NCBI GenBank assembly: GCA_016285815.1
Contig: JAEERN010000023.1
Coordinates: 1-22,456 of the forward strand
Origin: Clostridiales bacterium
GTDB taxonomy: Bacteria; Bacillota; Clostridia; Oscillospirales; QAMX01
Direction: 5' to 3'
DNA length: 22,456 bases
The notes beneath the pieces are model-generated. The model saw only the letters and a list, made by a program, of their open reading frames with translations. It was not told the origin of the DNA and searched no databases. Below are positions 1 through 7,180 of this stretch, one piece after another (within the stretch, counting starts at the first letter, position 1; each line of letters begins with the position of its first letter). The translations under genes and the position numbers were made by a program.

Positions 1-419
1 CCGTTGGACGCAGGGCGCGCCGGGGCGGCGGCGTCCGAGGCGTTGTGGCGGTCCGCCACGAAGCGCTCGACGCGGCCGATGGCCACGGCTTCGCCCTTGA
101 CGCCGCGGGTGCAGACGGATTCGCACTGGGTCTCCTGGGGGCAGACGCGGCCGCAGACGGCGGGCAACCCGGACGAAGCGGAGATCACGGCGTAAGAGGC
201 CTCGAAGTCGCCCGCGGCGGCGCGGGCGAGAAAGGCCGGGATGTCGATGTGCACGGGACAGTGCTCCACACACGGCTTTTTGGGACAGTTCAGGCACCGC
301 TGGGCCTCGGACACGGCCAGCTCGGCCGTATAGCCCAGCGCCACCTCGTCGAAATTGTTTTTGCGGACCGAGGCCTCCTGTTGGGGCATCGGGTTCTTGG
401 TCTTGCTCATGTTCGGCAT
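1..419 (-). CDS. nfnB: NfnB / GltD-like FAD-dependent oxidoreductase subunit, N-terminal part (cut by window edge)
   Basis: The first 139 residues of a protein of the glutamate synthase small-subunit family are present; the rest lies beyond position 1. Two cysteine clusters typical of the N-terminal 4Fe-4S domain are visible: C42, C45, C50, C54 (ending in CP) and C89, C93, C99, C103. The FAD and NADPH Rossmann domains would follow outside the window. The ATG at 419 has a GGAAAGGACGG ribosome site just upstream; a second in-frame ATG at 410 is possible. It lies 22 bases after an NfnA-type gene in the same direction. That pairing favours the electron-bifurcating transhydrogenase NfnAB, in which this subunit binds NADP(H) and carries the bifurcating FAD. 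If gltB lies outside the window it could instead be GltD. The pairing is seen; the bifurcating role is inferred from the family. Confidence 0.85.
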   Translation of the reverse strand, partial: MPNMSKTKNPMPQQEASVRKNNFDEVALGYTAELAVSEAQRCLNCPKKPCVEHCPVHIDIPAFLARAAAGDFEASYAVISASSGLPAVCGRVCPQETQCESVCTRGVKGEAVAIGRVERFVADRHNASDAAAPARPASN

Positions 420-441
420 GGTCGGTTCCGTCCTTTCCCCG

Positions 442-1278
442 TCAGTTTCCCGCCAGAAGGCGACAGGCCGCTTCCCGGGCCGCCGCCTCGGCGGGGCGGT
501 ACATGGCCCCGCGGCGCATGGCCTCGTCGAAGTCCACCAGATGGCCGTCGAAGTCGGGACCGTCCACACAGGCGAACACGGTCTTGCCGCCCACGGTCAG
601 CCGGCAGCCGCCGCACATGCCCGTCCCATCGATCATGATGGGGTTCATGCTGACGACGGTATGTACGCCGTACTCTTTGGTCAGCGCGCAGACGAATTTC
701 ATCATGATGACCGGACCGATGGCGATGACCTCGTCATAGGTCTCGCCCGCGTCCAGCAGGGACTTCAGCGCGGCGGTCACCAGGCCCTTTTCGCCCCAGG
801 TGCCGTCGTCGCTCATTTTTTTCATCACGTCGCTGACCGCCTCGAACTCGCGCTCGAGGATGACCAGATCTCTGGTGCGGAAGCCGGCCACGGTGTGGAC
901 CGTCGCGCCCGCCTCGTGCAGCTTTTTGGCCACGGGGTAGGCGATGGCGCAGCCGACGCCGCCGCCGATGACGGCCACGCGCCGCAGCCCGCCGGTCTCG
1001 GTGGGACGGCCCAGCGGGCCGGTGAAATCGGGAATGTCGTCGCCGGGCTCCAGCGCGTCCAGCAGCATGGTGGTGGCGCCGACGATCTGATAGATGATGG
1101 TCACCGTTCCGCGGACGCGGTCGAAATCCGCGATGGTGAGGGGGATCCGCTCGCCGTCCTCAGACGCGCGAAGGATGATGAACTGGCCCGGCTCCGCCTT
1201 GGCGGCGATGCGGGGAGCGGACACGACCATGCGCGTCACGGTCGGGTTGAGCCGCTCTTTTTCAATGATCCTGAACAT
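442..1278 (-). CDS. nfnA: NfnA / SudB-like ferredoxin-NADP reductase subunit
   Basis: This 278-residue protein matches the usual family length of about 280. It shows the FAD-binding RIPLT motif (residues 44-48), a glycine-rich nucleotide-binding stretch GGGVGCAIAYP (105-115) and a C-terminal iron-sulfur segment with C222, C225 and C237. I recall that an Asp can serve as fourth ligand to the 2Fe-2S cluster in Nfn structures. The family small subunit takes electrons from NADH in the reaction NADH + 2 reduced ferredoxin + 2 NADP+ giving NAD+ + 2 oxidised ferredoxin + 2 NADPH. The start at 1278 was chosen over the longer open frame because the protein begins MFRIIEK as in homologues and GGAGG lies ten bases upstream. 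It is the first gene of a two-gene operon with nfnB, transcribed from the promoter at 1346-1374. Confidence 0.9.
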   Translation of the reverse strand: MFRIIEKERLNPTVTRMVVSAPRIAAKAEPGQFIILRASEDGERIPLTIADFDRVRGTVTIIYQIVGATTMLLDALEPGDDIPDFTGPLGRPTETGGLRRVAVIGGGVGCAIAYPVAKKLHEAGATVHTVAGFRTRDLVILEREFEAVSDVMKKMSDDGTWGEKGLVTAALKSLLDAGETYDEVIAIGPVIMMKFVCALTKEYGVHTVVSMNPIMIDGTGMCGGCRLTVGGKTVFACVDGPDFDGHLVDFDEAMRRGAMYRPAEAAAREAACRLLAGN

Positions 1279-1345
1279 GTCGGGATGCCTCCGAAAAACG
1301 CTCGCAAAAGGAGCTTGATGCAAAATAAGGATCGATCGTCGGTCT

Positions 1346-1374
1346 ATTATAGCACTGCACTTTAGCTTTGTAAA
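1346..1374 (-). promoter_or_regulatory. Sigma-A promoter for nfnAB
   Basis: On the minus strand TTTACA (1369-1374) and a perfect TATAAT (1346-1351) are separated by 17 bases, about 70 bases upstream of the nfnA start. The preceding nadK gene ends at 1413, so nfnAB has its own promoter rather than relying only on readthrough. Confidence 0.88.
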
Positions 1375-1412
1375 GCGGTAAAGTGAACAAGCGAAATGGA
1401 AAAAAACGCCGG

Positions 1413-2282
1413 CTATTTCTGCGCCCACATCTTGCGGTTCAGAACGCCGAGGAACCCGTCGCGCTTGACGCGGAGCAGCCGCGTGACGGTGGGCGAGCGG
1501 CGGATGCGGACGGTCTCGCCGTGGCCCAGCTCCACCACGTCGCGGCCGTCGGCGGAGAGATAGACGGTGTTCCCGTCACAGCGGATGCCGCGCAGCTCCA
1601 GCACCGAGCCGCCGTTCAGGATGAAGGGGCGGTTCCGGAGCAGGTGCGAGCAGACCGGCGTGATGCAGAAGCAGTCCAGACGGGGGTCCAGAACGGGCCC
1701 GCCGGCGGACAGGGAATAGCCGGTGGAGCCCGTCGGCGTGGCGATGACGAGGCCGTTGGCCCGGCAGAATTCGGCGGTGACGCCGTCACAGCGCAGCTCG
1801 ACGTCCATGAGCCGGGTGATGGGGCCGTTGGTCAGCGCCGCCTCGTTGAGGGCCGTCAGGACCCGGACGCCCGTTTCGCTTTCCACGCGCACGTCCAGCA
1901 TGACCCGGTCCTCCACGGCAAAGTCGCCGTCGAGCACTTTGTCCACCAATTCGGTCTCGCCGATCTCGATCTCGGACAGATAGCCCACGGTCCCGAAGTT
2001 GACGCCGGTCATGGGGATGCCGAAGCGCGCCGCGCGGCGCGCCGCGTCGATGACCGAGCCGTCCCCCCCCAGCACGACGATGAGCCCGGCGCCGTCGAAC
2101 AGCGCCGCGTCGTCGGGGGCGAAAAGAACGTCCGCCTCGGAGAGATAGGGCAAAAACGGCCGCGCCCCGGCGGGCAGCGCCACGGCGCCGCAGCCGGCGC
2201 GCAGGCGGGAAAAGAGGCCGCGGGCGGCCTCTCCGGACAGATCCTTGGTGGTGTTGGGGATCACGGCGATCTTGTCGAACAC
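1413..2282 (-). CDS. nadK: NAD kinase
   Basis: The product (289 residues) phosphorylates NAD+ to NADP+. The family signatures are clear: GGDGS at residues 72-76, FGTVGYLSE (96-104), the NE pair at 146-147 and TPTGSTGYSLSAGGP at 182-196. I chose the GTG at 2282, not the GTG at 2291 that opens the longer frame. The sequence GAGGTGAT, a strong match to the 16S anti-SD, lies with GAGG eight bases before 2282, whereas the 2291 start has no good site. The ribosome site overlaps the stop codon of the upstream oxidoreductase gene, which ends five bases before the start, so translation of the two is probably coupled. The gene sits directly before nfnAB, which uses NADP+ as acceptor; this hints at a locus for NADPH supply. 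Confidence 0.93.
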   Translation of the reverse strand: MFDKIAVIPNTTKDLSGEAARGLFSRLRAGCGAVALPAGARPFLPYLSEADVLFAPDDAALFDGAGLIVVLGGDGSVIDAARRAARFGIPMTGVNFGTVGYLSEIEIGETELVDKVLDGDFAVEDRVMLDVRVESETGVRVLTALNEAALTNGPITRLMDVELRCDGVTAEFCRANGLVIATPTGSTGYSLSAGGPVLDPRLDCFCITPVCSHLLRNRPFILNGGSVLELRGIRCDGNTVYLSADGRDVVELGHGETVRIRRSPTVTRLLRVKRDGFLGVLNRKMWAQK

Positions 2283-2287
2283 GGAGA

Positions 2288-3307
2288 TCACCTCATTTCG
2301 GGGACGGCGGGGTTGAAGCGGGCGGCAGAGCGGAAGATCTCGGCCAGAAGCTCCTGGGTCTTCAGCGCCTGGGCGACGCCCTCCCGCACCCGGGCGCCGT
2401 CCGGGTCGGTGTAGAACTCTTCGATCTGGATGCTGTGGCTGTTGCCGTAACAGGCCTTGGCGCTGACGCTGGGGCGGGTGTCGCGGCCGCTTTCGAGGAC
2501 GGTCCCGTCGGAGAACACGGCGGTGGCCGCAGAGCCCACCAGGCGGATCTCGCAGTTTTCACAGCGGACGGTGACCTCGACTTCGCGGTCCAGACTGTCG
2601 TTGATGGTGAACCAGAACAGCCCCGTGGCGCCGGAGGCGAAGGTCAGGAAGCCCTCGGCGGTGTCTTCCACCTCGGCGTGGGTGGGCCCGTGGTGCGAGG
2701 CGGTGGCGCGGACGGAGACGACCTCCGAGCAGGACAGCCAGCGGATCAGATCCAGCGTGTGGATGGCCTGGTTGATCAGCACGCCGCCGCCGGCGGTGGC
2801 ATAGGCCGCGCGCCAGGCCTGGCGGTAATAGGGGTCGTCCCGGTGCCAGCAGACCACGCCGTTCAGGGAGATCACCTTTCCGGCCCGGCCGGAGAGGATC
2901 AGCTCCCGGGCCATGACGCTGCCCGGGTTGTAGCGGTTCTGGAAGATGACGCCGAGGCGCATGCCGGTCCGCTCGGAGACCTCCGCCATGCGGCGGGCCG
3001 CGGTGAGCGAGGCGTCCATGGGCTTCTCGCTGAGGGCCCAGAGACCGTGCTCCATGGCCCAGACGGCGGCTTCGGCGTGGAGACAGTGGGGCAGACAGAC
3101 GTGCACCGCGTCCAGCTGCTCCTTCTCGATCATCCGGCGATAGTCCGTGTAGAAGGGAACGCCGGCGCGTTCGCCCGCGGCGGCGGCCCGCTCGGGATCG
3201 ATATCGCAGACGGCGGCCAGCTGGGCGGCCTCGCTGTTCTGCAGTGCGCTGATGTGGTTTTTGGAAATGACGCCGCAGCCGATGACGGCGGAACGGAACG
3301 GTTTCAT
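2288..3307 (-). CDS. Gfo/Idh/MocA family NAD(P)-dependent sugar or cyclitol dehydrogenase
   Basis: This 339-residue protein has the classic two-domain layout. A Rossmann N-terminus carries the GCGVIS nucleotide loop (residues 10-15) and the EKP motif with its catalytic-site lysine (94-96). A C-terminal alpha/beta domain contains GGGVLINQAIHTLD (173-186), whose H183 matches the usual catalytic histidine. Members oxidise or reduce hydroxyl groups of sugars, inositols or related compounds with NAD(P)H; the substrate cannot be told from sequence. The ATG at 3307 has GGGAGAG upstream. The longer open frame to 3424 would run through the promoter and was rejected. It is followed by nadK after five bases and is transcribed from the promoter at 3374-3402. 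No sugar transporter lies nearby to suggest a substrate. Confidence 0.88.
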   Translation of the reverse strand: MKPFRSAVIGCGVISKNHISALQNSEAAQLAAVCDIDPERAAAAGERAGVPFYTDYRRMIEKEQLDAVHVCLPHCLHAEAAVWAMEHGLWALSEKPMDASLTAARRMAEVSERTGMRLGVIFQNRYNPGSVMARELILSGRAGKVISLNGVVCWHRDDPYYRQAWRAAYATAGGGVLINQAIHTLDLIRWLSCSEVVSVRATASHHGPTHAEVEDTAEGFLTFASGATGLFWFTINDSLDREVEVTVRCENCEIRLVGSAATAVFSDGTVLESGRDTRPSVSAKACYGNSHSIQIEEFYTDPDGARVREGVAQALKTQELLAEIFRSAARFNPAVPEMR

Positions 3308-3373
3308 AAACGCTCTCCCGGCAAAAAAGATCAAGGCGGAGCGCGCCGCGCGGGCGCGTCTCTCCACAGGCAT

Positions 3374-3402
3374 ATCATAGCAGGTCGGCGGGAAAAAAGC
3401 AA
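3374..3402 (-). promoter_or_regulatory. Promoter for the Gfo/Idh/MocA-nadK operon
   Basis: TTGCTT (3397-3402) and TATGAT (3374-3379) are spaced by 17 bases on the minus strand. The -10 is good and the -35 weak. It is divergent from the promoter at 3452-3480, with about 50 bases between the two -35 elements. Confidence 0.65.
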
Positions 3403-3451
3403 GGGAAAAGAGGATTTCACGCAAAAAAAAGCCGCCTCCGGACGGACGCGC

Positions 3452-3480
3452 TTGAAAAAGAGGGCGGGGGATGGTATAAT
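3452..3480 (+). promoter_or_regulatory. Sigma-A promoter for the RNase Z-like gene
   Basis: TTGAAA (3452-3457), a 17-base spacer and a perfect TATAAT (3475-3480) lie 45 bases upstream of the ATG at 3526. Confidence 0.85.
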
Positions 3481-3525
3481 CAAAACGGCATCCTGCCGGA
3501 AGACGAAAAAAGGGAGGCGGATCTC

Positions 3526-4278
3526 ATGCCGAACGAGGATCCGAAGGTGACGCTGCGCTTTTTGGGGACGAGCCACGGACTTCCCGAGCCGGACCGGTTC
3601 TGTTCGTGCGCGCTGGTCGAGACGGGCGAAACGCGGTATATGATCGACGCGGGCGCGCCGCCGGTGTCGCTGTGCCGCCGGGCAGGGATCCCCGTCCAGA
3701 CGATCCGGGCCTGCTTCGTGACGCATCTCCACGGCGACCACGCCAACGGTCTGGCCGAGTTCACGGACTATCTCAACTATTTCTGCAAGCCGGACTATGA
3801 TCCGGAGATCTATCTGCCCGAGCGGGCGGGGGTCGAGGCGCTCCTGCGCTGGGTCGAGGTGGTCGGCGGCGGCCTGCGCCGCCCGCTGAGCCTTTACGCC
3901 TACGGTCCGGGACAGGTGTACTGCCGCAAGGGCTTCGCGCTGGAGGCGCGGCCCAGCGACCATCTCAAGGGCGCGCGCCCGGCGTACTCCTTCGCCGTCA
4001 CGGCCGGGGGGCGGCGGATCCTCTTTTCCGGCGACGTCAGCGGCCCGCTGGACGAGTTCATGGCCCACGCCGCGCTGGAGCGGTGGGACGCGGTGGTGAT
4101 CGAGGCGGCCCACAACGATCTGGACGCTTCGGCGGAAAAGCTGGCCGGGCTGGACACGGGCCTTTTGATCGTCAACCACATCAACCCGCGCCGGAACGCG
4201 GACCGCTTCGGCGCGCTGGCGCGCGCCGTGCCGTTCCGCTGCGAGCTGGCCCGGGACGGGGACGTCTTCGAGCTGTAA
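3526..4278 (+). CDS. RNase Z-like metallo-beta-lactamase fold hydrolase
   Basis: The 250-residue protein begins with the beta-strand and turn LRFLGTSHGLP typical of the RNase Z branch of the metallo-beta-lactamase fold. It carries the metal-binding motif THLHGDH (residues 66-72), then D170 in FSGD and H218 in VNHINP, the usual further metal ligands, with H146 in SDH as another candidate. RNase Z itself trims tRNA 3' ends, but it is longer (about 300 residues) and has an exosite arm that I do not see. This is therefore better called an RNase Z-like or phosphodiesterase-type hydrolase of unknown substrate. The ATG has a strong GGGAGG site. It is monocistronic, ends five bases from a convergent gene, and has its own promoter. 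No signal peptide is seen, so it is probably cytoplasmic. Confidence 0.85.
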   Translation: MPNEDPKVTLRFLGTSHGLPEPDRFCSCALVETGETRYMIDAGAPPVSLCRRAGIPVQTIRACFVTHLHGDHANGLAEFTDYLNYFCKPDYDPEIYLPERAGVEALLRWVEVVGGGLRRPLSLYAYGPGQVYCRKGFALEARPSDHLKGARPAYSFAVTAGGRRILFSGDVSGPLDEFMAHAALERWDAVVIEAAHNDLDASAEKLAGLDTGLLIVNHINPRRNADRFGALARAVPFRCELARDGDVFEL

Positions 4279-4283
4279 GGGCC

Positions 4284-4604
4284 TCAGGACAGGCGCGTGC
4301 GGACGCTGATCTCACAGGCGCGGCTGTTGCGCAGCGCGCGGCGGATCGCCGTCACGTCCCGCCGGTCGGCCACCAGCGTGAGCCGCGCCATGGGGGCGGC
4401 GCCGTCGGAAAGACGCGGGCCGGGGCTTTTTTCGGAAAACAGGGATTTATAGCGCCCCAGGCGCACGTCGTCCGTCCCGTCGTCGCGGGGACGCGCGTCG
4501 GAGACGCGCGGCGCGGAATAGGCGAGCCCGAGACGGCCGATCCGCCCCAGCGCGGCGTCGGCCTCGTCGGGCGTCTGAAACGCCGCAGAGATCTCGGTCA
4601 GCAT
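4284..4604 (-). CDS. Small protein of unknown function, 106 residues
   Basis: I do not recognise this protein. It has two segments with a beta-alpha-beta pattern, at residues 1-30 (hydrophobic strand, then TPDEADAALGRIGRLG) and 72-102 (MARLTLVADRRDVTAIRRAL, then a strand). A basic, probably disordered linker lies between them. This resembles a duplicated ferredoxin-like or stress-protein-like layout but is not diagnostic. AGGTG lies seven bases before the ATG at 4604, which supports it as a real gene. It is the only minus-strand gene among plus-strand neighbours, tail to tail with the RNase Z-like gene and head to head with the DUF951 gene. No membrane segment or cysteine pair is seen. I could not find a convincing promoter in the 97-base space to the DUF951 gene. 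Confidence 0.6.
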   Translation of the reverse strand: MLTEISAAFQTPDEADAALGRIGRLGLAYSAPRVSDARPRDDGTDDVRLGRYKSLFSEKSPGPRLSDGAAPMARLTLVADRRDVTAIRRALRNSRACEISVRTRLS

Positions 4605-4701
4605 GCTTCAACACCTCGATTGTCGAAAATAAGTCGGCGGTCCCGCCCGTAGTTTCTGCAGCGGCGGGGCGGATCTTGCGGGCGGAAGGGAACGGTAAAA
4701 A

Positions 4702-4893
4702 ATGGATCTTGCCGTGGGCGACGTTCTGGAAATGAAAAAAGCGCATCCCTGCGGGTCGCGCTCGTGGGAAGTGATGCGCGTGGGGATGGACCTGCGCCTG
4801 AAGTGCGCCGGCTGCGGCCGCGAGCTGATCCTGCCGCGCCGAAAGGCCGAGGCCGCGGTGAAGACCGTCCGCCAGCGGCGGGGCACGGTCTGA
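4702..4893 (+). CDS. DUF951 family small protein
   Basis: The 63-residue protein matches the DUF951 family, widespread in Bacillota, where members are about 60-70 residues. It starts MDLAVGDVLEMKKAHPCGS and has the conserved HPCGS (15-19) and CAGCGR (35-40). The cysteines in these two motifs could bind a metal. A basic tail follows. The start has GGAAGGGAACGG upstream. The function is unknown; in many genomes I recall it near chromosome partition or mechanosensitive channel genes, a context not seen here. It may share the intergenic region with the divergent 106-residue gene. Confidence 0.85.
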   Translation: MDLAVGDVLEMKKAHPCGSRSWEVMRVGMDLRLKCAGCGRELILPRRKAEAAVKTVRQRRGTV

Positions 4894-4911
4894 CCCCCGG
4901 GACCGCGGAAA

Positions 4912-4954
4912 TTTACAAAGAGTTTAGGAAACCGGCGGGAAAGCGCCTTATACT
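4912..4954 (+). promoter_or_regulatory. Putative promoter of the two-component operon with 11-bp-phased direct repeats
   Basis: A good -10 (TATACT, 4949-4954) lacks a -35 at the normal distance. Instead TTTACA (4912-4917) and TTTAGG (4923-4928) lie 11 bases apart on the same face of the helix, just upstream. OmpR/PhoB-type regulators commonly bind such direct repeats near -35, so autoregulation by the downstream response regulator is plausible. Confidence 0.45.
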
Positions 4955-5003
4955 ACACATAGGGAACCGGTGGACGATCCCCGGGAAACGGAGGAGGAGA
5001 ACG

Positions 5004-5702
5004 ATGGAAAAACGGAAGATGCTCATCGCAGAGGACGACGGCAACATCCTGGAGCTGCTTCGGCTGTATATGACGAAAGAGGGTTTCGAGGTGGAGACTG
5101 CCTCCAACGGGGGCGAGGCGCTGGTCAAGTTCCGCATTGTCAAGCCGGACATCGTGCTGCTGGACATCATGATGCCGGGGCTGGACGGGTGGGAGGTCTG
5201 CCACAGCATCCGCAAGGAGTCGAACGTTCCCGTCATCATGCTGACCGCCCGGGGCGAGACGGCGGACAAGGTCACCGGGCTGGAGCTGGGGGCGGACGAC
5301 TATATCGTCAAGCCCTTTGAGATGCCGGAGGTCGTCGCCCGCGTCAACGCGGTGCTGCGCCGCTATATGCCGGCGGACAGCCAGACGGCCAACGAGAACT
5401 GCATCGTGCTGGACAAGCTGGTCATCAACATGGATTCGTATCAGCTCATCGTGGACGGCACGCCCATGGATATCCCGCCCAAGGAGATCGAGCTGCTGTT
5501 CTTCCTGGCCAAAAACGCCAACCGCGTCTATACCCGGGACCAGCTGCTGGACCAGGTGTGGGGCTTCGAATACTTCGGCGACACCCGGACCGTGGACGTC
5601 CACGTCAAGCGCCTGCGGGAAAAGCTGAAGAACGTCAGCGACAAGTGGACGCTGAAGACCGTCTGGGGCGTCGGCTATAAATTCGAGCTTCAGAACCGGT
5701 AG
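5004..5702 (+). CDS. OmpR/PhoB-family response regulator
   Basis: This 232-residue protein has a receiver domain (residues 4-118) with the acidic pair D11/D12, phosphoacceptor D54 in VLLDIMMPG, T81 and K103. A winged-helix trans_reg_C domain (about 132-230) ends WGVGYKFE. Phosphorylation by the kinase encoded next should drive dimerisation and binding to paired direct DNA repeats. The ATG at 5004 is set by GGAGGAGGAG immediately upstream, which discards an in-frame 80-residue extension covering the promoter. It is the first gene of an operon with the histidine kinase 29 bases later and the HtrA-like gene. The regulon is unknown, but the downstream genes are obvious candidates. Confidence 0.95.
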   Translation: MEKRKMLIAEDDGNILELLRLYMTKEGFEVETASNGGEALVKFRIVKPDIVLLDIMMPGLDGWEVCHSIRKESNVPVIMLTARGETADKVTGLELGADDYIVKPFEMPEVVARVNAVLRRYMPADSQTANENCIVLDKLVINMDSYQLIVDGTPMDIPPKEIELLFFLAKNANRVYTRDQLLDQVWGFEYFGDTRTVDVHVKRLREKLKNVSDKWTLKTVWGVGYKFELQNR

Positions 5703-5731
5703 ACCGTCTTTTTCCGAAAGGATCTCGACCG

Positions 5732-7180
5732 ATGAACAGGATCGCTCTGCGCAATTTCTTGATCACCGCGCTGACCACGCTGATCTGCATCGCGGTGTTC
5801 ATCGCGCTGCTGCTGGGACAGATGTATATCTACACGGTGGACAGCCAGTTCAAAACGCTGGAGCACAACGCCCTGGGGATCTCGTACATGGCGCTGACGT
5901 GGATCACCGAGTCCTACCGGCTGGACACCACGGCGCTGGGCGAGGTGCTGACGTCGCAGGCGGCCATCAACGACACCTGTATCATGATCGCCGACGTGGA
6001 CGGCGCGGTGCTGATCTCGGCCAGCGCCGAGGGCGCCCGGACCGACCGCGGCACCCTGCCGGCGGAGATCGTGGAAAAGCTGTCGGGCAAGACGGTGGTC
6101 CACGAGGTCGGCACCCTGGGCGGGTGGTACGTCAACGAGCTGGTCTCCGTGATCCTGCCGGTGGAGGACGCCGCCGGGAACGTCCGGGCCGCAGTCATCG
6201 TTTCGGCCCCGCCGGAGAACCTTCCGGAGCTGTTCCGCAGCTTTACGCGGACCATCTCTTATATCACGCTTCTGGTGCTGATGCTCAGCTTCGCGCTGTT
6301 CTACTTTTTCGCCCAGCGGATGGCCGAGCCTCTGCGCTCCATGTCGGCGGCGGCCAAAAAGATCGCCCGGGGAGACTTTTCCGCGCGCGTGCGCGTGCGC
6401 GGCAGCGACGAGATCGCGGATCTGGCCCAATCCTTCAACTATATGGCCGAGTCCATGGAGCGGCTGGAACAGGTCCGCAGCGAGTTCGTGGCCAACGTGT
6501 CTCACGAGCTGAAGACTCCCATGACCACCATCGCGGGCTTTGTGGACGGGATCCTGGACGGGACTATCCCGCCCGACCGCAGGGAGCACTATCTGGCCAT
6601 CGTCTCCGACGAGACGCACCGGCTGTCCCGGATGGTGACGCGGCTGCTGCTGGCCACGCGGATGCAGTCCGGCGCCCGGGACCTGAACGTGACGGCGGTG
6701 GACATCTGCTCGGTGATCAGCTCGGTCCTGGTGGGCATGGAGCAGACCATCGAGGAGAAGGAGCTCAGCGTCGAGGTCAATTTCCCTGAGGACCGGGTCT
6801 TCGTGATGGGCGACAACGACGCGCTGACCCAGGTGGTCTCCAATCTGGTGGACAACGCGGTGAAATACAACGTACAGGGCGGCCATCTGGCGGTGACCGT
6901 GGGCCGGCGGCCGGAGAAGGTGTACGTCACGGTCTTCAACACGGGCGCGGGCATCCGCGAGGAGGACATCCCCTATATCTTCGACCGTTTTTACAAGGCG
7001 GACCGCTCCCGCGGGCTGGACAAGCAGAGCACGGGCCTGGGCCTGTACCTGGTCAAGTCCATCCTGCGCAATCTGAAACAGGACATCACCACGGAGAGCA
7101 GCTGCGGCGAGTGGGTGCGCTTCACCTTTACCCTGGCGCCCGCGGAAGCGGAGCCCCGCAGAACGGGGGCGGAAGCATGA
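5732..7180 (+). CDS. Membrane sensor histidine kinase (HAMP, HisKA, HATPase_c)
   Basis: The 482-residue protein has a transmembrane helix at 9-29, an extracellular sensor region of about 140 residues (30-172) and a second helix at 173-194. A HAMP linker (195-248) and a dimerisation domain follow, with phosphoacceptor H258 in VSHELKTPM. The ATP-binding domain shows an N box (NLVDNAVKYN, 371-380), an F box (FDRFYKAD, 417-424) and a G2 box (STGLGLYLVK, 433-442). The G1 box reads NTGAG, with Asn at 403 where Asp is usual; I have seen this variant in other Gram-positive kinases. The sensor region resembles no ligand domain I can name. A site AAAGGA precedes the start. The last four bases overlap the HtrA-like gene (ATGA), so the two are tightly coupled and the products may interact at the membrane. 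Confidence 0.95.
   Translation: MNRIALRNFLITALTTLICIAVFIALLLGQMYIYTVDSQFKTLEHNALGISYMALTWITESYRLDTTALGEVLTSQAAINDTCIMIADVDGAVLISASAEGARTDRGTLPAEIVEKLSGKTVVHEVGTLGGWYVNELVSVILPVEDAAGNVRAAVIVSAPPENLPELFRSFTRTISYITLLVLMLSFALFYFFAQRMAEPLRSMSAAAKKIARGDFSARVRVRGSDEIADLAQSFNYMAESMERLEQVRSEFVANVSHELKTPMTTIAGFVDGILDGTIPPDRREHYLAIVSDETHRLSRMVTRLLLATRMQSGARDLNVTAVDICSVISSVLVGMEQTIEEKELSVEVNFPEDRVFVMGDNDALTQVVSNLVDNAVKYNVQGGHLAVTVGRRPEKVYVTVFNTGAGIREEDIPYIFDRFYKADRSRGLDKQSTGLGLYLVKSILRNLKQDITTESSCGEWVRFTFTLAPAEAEPRRTGAEA

Noticed and set aside
1375..1412. Possible terminator after nadK (T run following GCCGGCG on the minus strand)
   Set aside because: No convincing stem can be built ahead of the T run, so readthrough from nadK into nfnAB cannot be excluded.
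4886..4911. Imperfect CGGTC/GACCG hairpin after the DUF951 gene
   Set aside because: The five-base arms have no T tract after them; this is not enough for a terminator call.
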